Part shown: positions 5,950-9,758 of the stretch, piece after piece | How positions within the stretch are numbered: the stretch's first letter is position 1 | Layout of the letters: each line of letters starts with the position of its first letter | NCBI GenBank assembly: GCA_022567055.1 | Contig: JADFHU010000151.1 | Coordinates: 1 to 9,758, forward strand | Origin: Planctomycetota bacterium | GTDB taxonomy: Bacteria > Planctomycetota > Phycisphaerae > Sedimentisphaerales > Anaerobacaceae | Length of the DNA: 9,758 nt | Direction of reading: 5' to 3' | Notes under the pieces: generated by a model | What the model saw: only the letters and a program-made list of their open reading frames with translations | What the model was told of the DNA's origin: nothing | The model's database searches: none | Translations under genes and position numbers: made by a program

Positions 5950-7047
5950 GTGAAATCACGTCTGCACCCATTGGCCTTTTGCAGACTCTGTCTGGGCCTC
6001 GTCATCCTCCCGCTCAACGCAACGTGGGGCAGCGAGATTCGGACGATTGCCGGGACGGGGATCCCCGGCTACAGCGGTGACGGCGGTCCGGCCCGCAAGG
6101 CCCAGTTGGACAATCCCTTTGGTGTTGTCAAAGGTCCAGATGGCGCCCTGTATATCTGCGACACTTTCAACCACTGCATCCGCAAGATTGCCGCGGATGG
6201 CATCATTACGACCGTCGCCGGCAGCGGAGAGAAGGGCTACTCCGGCGATGGTGGCCCGGCAACTTCGGCGCGACTCAACCAACCCTATGAGGTCCGTTTC
6301 GACCGCGCGGGCAACATGCTCATGGTCGAAATGGAGAATCACATCATCCGCCGGGTAGACGCCAGAACATTGCAGATTTCAACTGTGGCCGGGACGGGTC
6401 AGCGGGGATATTCCGGAGATGGAGGCCTGGCCACGGAGGCGAGATTGAGTAGGCCGCATAGCATCCAGTTTGGTCCGGACGGAACCCTCTACGTGTGCGA
6501 CATCGGAAATCATCGCATTCGCATGATCGACAGCAAGACGGGCGTCATCTCGACGCTGGCAGGCAATGGCCAGCGGAAAGCCACGCCCGACGGCGCGGCG
6601 TTTTCTTCCGTACCACTCAACGGTCCGCGGGCCATCGATTTCGACAGAGACGGCAACATGTGGTTGGCGCTGCGCGAAGGCAATGCGGTCTACACACTGG
6701 ACCTGACCGCAGGGACCATTCATCACAGGGCAGGAAATGGCCGAAAGGGCTTCACCGGCCATGGCGGCCCTGCCAAGGAGGCTACTCTGTCCGGCCCCAA
6801 AGGGATCAGTGTTGGCCCGGAGGGGAACATCTATCTCGCCGATACGGAGAGCCACAGCGTCCGTATGATTGATAGGACAGACCTTACGCTACGCCTGATC
6901 GCGGGGACAGGTGAAAGAGGGGATGGTCCCGAAGGAGACCCTCTGCGCTGCCGGATGGCCCGATTACACGGGATCTACCTGGATAGAGATGGATCCATCT
7001 TCGTCGGCGATACCCTCAGCCATCGCGTACGCGTTATCACAAAATAG
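5950..7047 (+). CDS. Exported NHL-repeat six-bladed beta-propeller protein
   Basis: Residues 1-27 from the GTG at 5950 form a signal peptide (MKSRLH, then a hydrophobic core LCLGLVILPL, cut near TWG-S). The rest is six NHL-type units of 56-57 residues, starting near residues 30, 86, 143, 200, 257 and 314 (bases 6037, 6205, 6376, 6547, 6718, 6889). Each has an I-x-T-x-AG-x-G strand, GYSGDGGPA-like turn, a PxG/A-I/V loop, G-x-LY strand, and D-x-x-NH-x-I-R-x-I end, which suggests a complete six-bladed propeller. The turn is intact in units 1-3, changed in 4 (KATPDG), GFTGHGGPA in 5 and lost in 6. No catalytic residues stand out; a binding or scaffold role in the periplasm or outside is likely. 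A TTG at 5932 with AGGGGA eight bases upstream is a competing start that would add six residues to the signal peptide. The reading extending back to 5842 overlaps the HTH gene and is unlikely. Confidence 0.85.
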   Translation: MKSRLHPLAFCRLCLGLVILPLNATWGSEIRTIAGTGIPGYSGDGGPARKAQLDNPFGVVKGPDGALYICDTFNHCIRKIAADGIITTVAGSGEKGYSGDGGPATSARLNQPYEVRFDRAGNMLMVEMENHIIRRVDARTLQISTVAGTGQRGYSGDGGLATEARLSRPHSIQFGPDGTLYVCDIGNHRIRMIDSKTGVISTLAGNGQRKATPDGAAFSSVPLNGPRAIDFDRDGNMWLALREGNAVYTLDLTAGTIHHRAGNGRKGFTGHGGPAKEATLSGPKGISVGPEGNIYLADTESHSVRMIDRTDLTLRLIAGTGERGDGPEGDPLRCRMARLHGIYLDRDGSIFVGDTLSHRVRVITK

Positions 7048-7085
7048 CCCCGCCCTCAACAAAGGGTCTTGTTTTATTGGCCCCG

Positions 7086-7109
7086 ACCCGGATAACTTGT
7101 TATCCGGGT
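7086..7109. repeat. Perfect 24-bp inverted repeat upstream of the panB-like gene
   Basis: ACCCGGATAAC and its exact complement GTTATCCGGGT flank a two-base TT centre. As RNA it would fold into a stem with a CUUG tetraloop, a known stable loop. No T-run follows on either strand, so a standard intrinsic terminator is not supported. It lies 39 bp after the NHL stop and 52 bp before the panB start, so it could be a dimeric-regulator operator, a stem that bounds or protects mRNA, or a terminator working with another factor. Confidence 0.6.
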
Positions 7110-7151
7110 GTCGATGCCACAGCCCGATCCATAGCAATCTCCCTGTTGATT

Positions 7152-7155
7152 GGAG
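7152..7155 (+). promoter_or_regulatory. Shine-Dalgarno site deciding the GTG start of the panB-like gene
   Basis: GGAG lies six bases before the GTG at 7162. The longer reading from the TTG at 7150 overlaps this site and lacks one of its own. An out-of-frame ATG at 7160 overlaps the GTG and is followed at once by TGA. Confidence 0.6.
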
Positions 7156-7161
7156 AGTCAT

Positions 7162-7911
7162 GTGAAGCTAGACACACAAACTATTCGATCCATGAAAGGG
7201 AAAGAGCCCATCGCCATGTTAACGGCCTACACCTGTCCCATCGCACGCTACCTCGAAAAAAGTGGCGTTCCGATCATCCTGGTCGGAGACACGGTAGGCA
7301 TGGTTGAAATGGGATTCAACAGCACATGCCATGTGACGATGGACCATATGCAGTATCACGTGGCCGCCGTGCGACGCGGCGCGACCCATACCCACATCAT
7401 CGGTGATTTACCCTACCAGAGCTATGAAAGCCCCGAGTCCGCCTTGAGCAATGCCCGGCTGCTCCTCGAGGCCGGCGCCGACAGCGTCAAGCTGGAAGGT
7501 CCGCACATCGAGGAGATTGAGCATCTGGTGGCGAATGACGTAGCCGTCGTAGGCCACACGGGGCTCACGCCGCAGACGGCGGTCAACTTTAAACAAGTGG
7601 GCAATGAGGCCGCCGACGCCAAACGAATCGTGGACGAAGCCCATCAAATTGCTGCCGCGGGCGCGTTTCTATTGGTGCTCGAGCACATTCCCTCGAACCT
7701 CGGGCAAGAAATAACCGAATCGACAGAGATCCCCACGATCGGCATTGGCGCCGGTCCGGCATGTGACGGCCAGGTCTTGGTCGTCAACGATGCACTGGGC
7801 ATCGGAGACTACTGGCCGTCCTTCTCCAAACAGTACGCCCAAATCGGGGAGATCATTCAACAGGCCGTCGCTCGTTTCAAAGCGGAGGTGGTGAATCGGC
7901 AGTTTCCCTAG
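7162..7911 (+). CDS. panB: PanB-like 3-methyl-2-oxobutanoate hydroxymethyltransferase, divergent
   Basis: PanB transfers a hydroxymethyl group from 5,10-methylene-tetrahydrofolate to 3-methyl-2-oxobutanoate, giving ketopantoate for pantothenate and CoA. The PEP-mutase-like barrel is complete in 249 residues. Metal and substrate residues are kept: D43 (LVGDT), D82 (GDLPY), K110 and E112 (VKLEG), and the likely catalytic E174 (LVLEHIP), plus GHTGLTPQ (131-138) and IGIGAG...CDGQVLV (193-207). Compared with E. coli PanB as I recall it, the GG-Y-K-V-Q-G loop after GLTPQ is replaced by NFKQVGNEA, and the EGG motif is EGP, with a net loss of about five residues between E112 and E174. It could be a true but diverged PanB or a paralogue with another 2-oxoacid substrate. 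Neighbours panC/panD are absent; a creatininase-like gene follows 48 bp downstream. GTG start chosen from GGAG at 7152. Confidence 0.85.
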   Translation: MKLDTQTIRSMKGKEPIAMLTAYTCPIARYLEKSGVPIILVGDTVGMVEMGFNSTCHVTMDHMQYHVAAVRRGATHTHIIGDLPYQSYESPESALSNARLLLEAGADSVKLEGPHIEEIEHLVANDVAVVGHTGLTPQTAVNFKQVGNEAADAKRIVDEAHQIAAAGAFLLVLEHIPSNLGQEITESTEIPTIGIGAGPACDGQVLVVNDALGIGDYWPSFSKQYAQIGEIIQQAVARFKAEVVNRQFP

Positions 7912-7959
7912 CACGACCTCGGGAAATCTACCACCCACGGATAAAAGACAGGAGACCCC

Positions 7960-8730
7960 ATGCCCTCACGCCCCTACATACTGGCAGAGACCCACTGGAA
8001 AACGGTGAAGAACACGGACTACGCCGTCGCCGTGCTGCCCTGGGGGGCAACAGAAGCGCACAACTACCACCTTCCCTATGCCACCGATGTGATCGAGTCT
8101 GACCATATCGCCGCGGAGGCGGCGCGGATCACCTGGGAGAGAGGCGTCAAGGTCATCGTGCTCCCCACCATACCCTTTGGTGTCAACACCGGACAGTTGG
8201 ACATCAGGCTCGACATCAACATGAATCCGAGCACGCAGGCATCGGTCCTGCGCGATGTCGTCGCGTCACTGTCACGTCAGGGCTTCGTGAAACTGCTTGT
8301 TCTAAATGGGCACGGCGGCAATGATTTTCGCCAGATGATACGTGAGATCCAACCCGACTATCCTCAGCTCTTCTTGAGTGCCATTAATTGGTACCAAGTG
8401 CTCGACGGCAGGAAGTACTTCGATGAACCGGGAGACCACGCGGGAGAAATGGAGACCAGCGTCATGATGTCCATCGCCGCAGATCTGGTCTTACCCCTAG
8501 CGGAAGCTGGAAGCGGTACCAGCCGAAGCTTTAAGCTGCAGGGGCTGCAGGAGGGATGGGTATGGGCGCAACGAGACTGGGTCAAGGCCACCGTGGATAC
8601 GGGAGTCGGTGACCCGAGCCAGGCGAGCGCCGCGAAGGGGAAGGTGTTCCTGGAGGAATTGACCCGCAGGATTGCAGGCTATCTGATCGGTCTTGCAGAG
8701 AGTGACATCAACGCGCTCTACGAAGAATAG
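7960..8730 (+). CDS. Creatininase-superfamily metal-dependent amidohydrolase
   Basis: The 256-residue protein has the metal-binding pattern of the creatininase/ArfB/MftE fold: P-W-G-A-T-E32-A-H34-N-Y-H37-L-P-Y-A-T-D43, then NGHGGN (117-121 region, H118) and GDHAGEMETS (158-167, E163). These match the two-metal site of creatinine amidohydrolase and of the archaeal formamide hydrolase of riboflavin/F420 synthesis. The subfamily features WGATEAHNYHLPYATDV, IPFGVNTGQ, NMNPSTQ and GVGDP suggest an uncharacterised bacterial branch rather than creatinine degradation, and no creatine pathway gene is nearby. It starts at ATG 7960 with ACAGGAG five bases upstream and follows the panB-like gene after 48 bp in the same direction, so both are probably on one mRNA. 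The substrate, likely a cyclic or linear amide, is unknown. It should be cytoplasmic, as there is no signal peptide. Confidence 0.88.
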   Translation: MPSRPYILAETHWKTVKNTDYAVAVLPWGATEAHNYHLPYATDVIESDHIAAEAARITWERGVKVIVLPTIPFGVNTGQLDIRLDINMNPSTQASVLRDVVASLSRQGFVKLLVLNGHGGNDFRQMIREIQPDYPQLFLSAINWYQVLDGRKYFDEPGDHAGEMETSVMMSIAADLVLPLAEAGSGTSRSFKLQGLQEGWVWAQRDWVKATVDTGVGDPSQASAAKGKVFLEELTRRIAGYLIGLAESDINALYEE

Positions 8731-8843
8731 GGCGTCGGCCGGAGCCTGTAATTCCCATATGTGAAAAGGGGTTTCTCCGCTCACGCTTAGTGAGTACACT
8801 GCTGCCATTCAATCAATACACTCTATGATTAAGGAGATACAGA

Positions 8844-9503
8844 ATGGCACTACGAATCAACGATGAAGCCCCCAATTTCAGCGCCGAGACAACCCATGGC
8901 CGAATTGACTTTCACGAGTGGCTGGGCGATGGCTGGGCCGTCCTATTCTCGCATCCCAAGGACTTCACGCCGGTCTGCACCACAGAACTGGGCTATTTGG
9001 CCGGCCTGGAGGCGGAATTTGCCAAGCGGAACTGCAAGATCATCGGCCTGAGCGTCGACCCCGTGACGGACCATGCGGCGTGGAGCAAAGACATCGAAGA
9101 GACCCAGGGTCACAGGGTGGGATACCCGATGATCGGCGACAGTGACCTGGCGGTGGCCAAGCTGTACGATATGCTCCCAGCAGACGAAGCAGGCTCCTCT
9201 GATGGGCGCACAGCGGCGGCCAATGCCACGGTACGCTCTGTGTTTATCATCGGACCCGACAAGAAAATCAAACTGACGATCACCTATCCCATGACCACCG
9301 GACGAAATTTTGACGAGGTGTTGCGTGTGCTCGATTCCATGCAGTTGACGGCGAAACACAAGGTGGCCACGCCCGTGAATTGGAAGCATGGCGACGATGT
9401 CATCATCGTACCATCGGTCTCCAATGAAGAGGCCGAAAAAATGTTTCCCAATGGGTGGAAAACGGTGAAGCCCTATTTGCGGACCGTTAAGCAGCCGGTT
9501 TAG
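8844..9503 (+). CDS. 1-Cys peroxiredoxin (Prx6 type)
   Basis: This enzyme reduces hydrogen peroxide and organic peroxides. The active site P-K-D-F-T-P-V-C-T-T-E holds P38, T42 and the peroxidatic C45, and R131 (TVRSVFIIGP) completes the set. The 219-residue length and the C-terminal block (MQLTAKHKVATPVNWKHGDD, about 166-185) mark the Prx6/1-Cys class. The only other cysteine is C64 (KRNCK), in a position common in this class and not a typical resolving cysteine, so an external thiol must regenerate it. An AAGGAGA six bases upstream is a consensus ribosome binding site, so strong expression is likely. It is 113 bp from the creatininase gene; I find no clear promoter or OxyR/PerR box in the gap, though an imperfect repeat (AATCA ten bases from TGATT, 8811-8830) is present. 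It is cytoplasmic, as there is no signal peptide. Confidence 0.95.
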   Translation: MALRINDEAPNFSAETTHGRIDFHEWLGDGWAVLFSHPKDFTPVCTTELGYLAGLEAEFAKRNCKIIGLSVDPVTDHAAWSKDIEETQGHRVGYPMIGDSDLAVAKLYDMLPADEAGSSDGRTAAANATVRSVFIIGPDKKIKLTITYPMTTGRNFDEVLRVLDSMQLTAKHKVATPVNWKHGDDVIIVPSVSNEEAEKMFPNGWKTVKPYLRTVKQPV

Positions 9504-9523
9504 GGACACATCGAGGCGAGATC

Positions 9524-9758
9524 GTGTTTTTTGTTCTTGGTGGGTTGCCCCGACCCGGCAAGTCGACGCTCTCCTGTCGTCTGGCGCGCAGCCTCGGTGC
9601 GGTGCACCTCCGGATCGATACATCTGAGGAGAGCGATTAAGCCTCGGATGACGCTGAAGATAGGAGCCCCCGATACCAGCGTGTGCGAGAATCTTTTCTG
9701 GCGAATCATTTAATCGGGATCGCTATCGAAATCGGGGTCGTGAAATCCTTAGCAAAGT
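9524..9758 (+). pseudogene. P-loop kinase/AAA-type ATPase gene interrupted by an in-frame stop, 3'-partial
   Basis: From a GTG at 9524, with GAGG seven bases upstream, the frame reads V-F-F-V-L-G-G-L-P-R-P-G-K-S-T: a Walker A motif (GLPRPGKST) at residues 7-15. LSCRLARSLGAVHLRID follows, as in small kinases of the gluconate-kinase/chloramphenicol-phosphotransferase/zeta-like group. A TAA at 9638-9640 ends it after 38 codons. The same frame then runs open to the window edge and still looks coding (ASDDAEDR...YQRVRESFLANHL...VVKSLAK), resembling the family's Y-x-V-A...L-A-x-N-L...V-N-P-L-A stretch. Removing one base near 9632 and adding one near 9642 would give SEEAIK?SDDAED and restore the frame, so two compensating indels or sequencing errors are the likely cause. 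It begins 20 bp after the peroxiredoxin stop. Confidence 0.6.

Noticed and set aside
6037..7047. Regular repeats of about 170 bp suggesting a DNA repeat array
   Set aside because: The periodicity comes from the six NHL protein units; the DNA copies are diverged and have no spacer structure of a CRISPR or satellite.
8780..8794. CTCAC/GTGAG stem after the creatininase gene, as a terminator
   Set aside because: Only five pairs and no T-run follow; it is not distinguishable from chance.
8943..9623. 226-codon minus-strand ORF
   Set aside because: It is the antisense of the peroxiredoxin gene, whose identity is certain.

Overview
This is a window of bacterial chromosome with moderately high GC content (my impression is high-50s percent, not computed). 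It comes from a free-living, probably diderm environmental bacterium. The ECF sigma factor with a C-terminal Cys/His motif recalls planctomycete-type sigma factors, while the rest would also fit Nitrospirota-like or other environmental lineages. I cannot name the organism from this sequence. I see no rRNA, tRNA, CRISPR array, insertion sequence or phage gene.

Layout, left to right. (1) Plus strand, 2-1513: the 3' part of a gene for a protein with two C-terminal membrane segments, then after 3 bp a GTG-started ECF-type sigma factor with a zinc-finger-like tail. This looks like a translationally coupled signalling pair. (2) Minus strand, 4667 down to 1567, converging on the sigma gene: a very compact four-gene operon. 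Its order is a nucleotidyltransferase-fold protein, a secreted TPM-domain (YgcG-like) protein, LemA, and a YkuE-type metallophosphoesterase. The junctions are a 4-bp ATGA overlap, a 51-bp gap, and a direct TAA/ATG abutment. The operon seems devoted to the cell envelope or membrane. (3) 4683-5408: about 725 bp without a recognisable gene. It holds a plausible promoter and leader hairpin for the minus-strand operon, several short palindromes, and a 15-codon ORF with a consensus ribosome binding site. (4) Plus strand, 5409-7047: a small coiled-coil plus helix-turn-helix DNA-binding protein and an exported six-repeat NHL beta-propeller protein. (5) Plus strand, 7162-8730: a divergent PanB (ketopantoate hydroxymethyltransferase) and a creatininase-superfamily metal amidohydrolase, preceded by a perfect 24-bp dyad. 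(6) Plus strand, 8844-9503: a 1-Cys (Prx6-type) peroxiredoxin, followed 20 bp later by a P-loop kinase gene interrupted by an in-frame stop and running off the window.

How the genes may work together. The clearest functional unit is the minus-strand operon. LemA and TPM proteins are membrane/periplasmic partners known to co-occur; here they are joined by a nucleotidyltransferase fold whose active-site signature looks degraded and by a phosphoesterase with an intact two-metal site. The sigma factor may control envelope genes, but no target can be read from the sequence. The panB-like and creatininase genes are adjacent and well equipped for translation, so they may act in one pathway, although a classical pantothenate operon (panC, panD) is not present.
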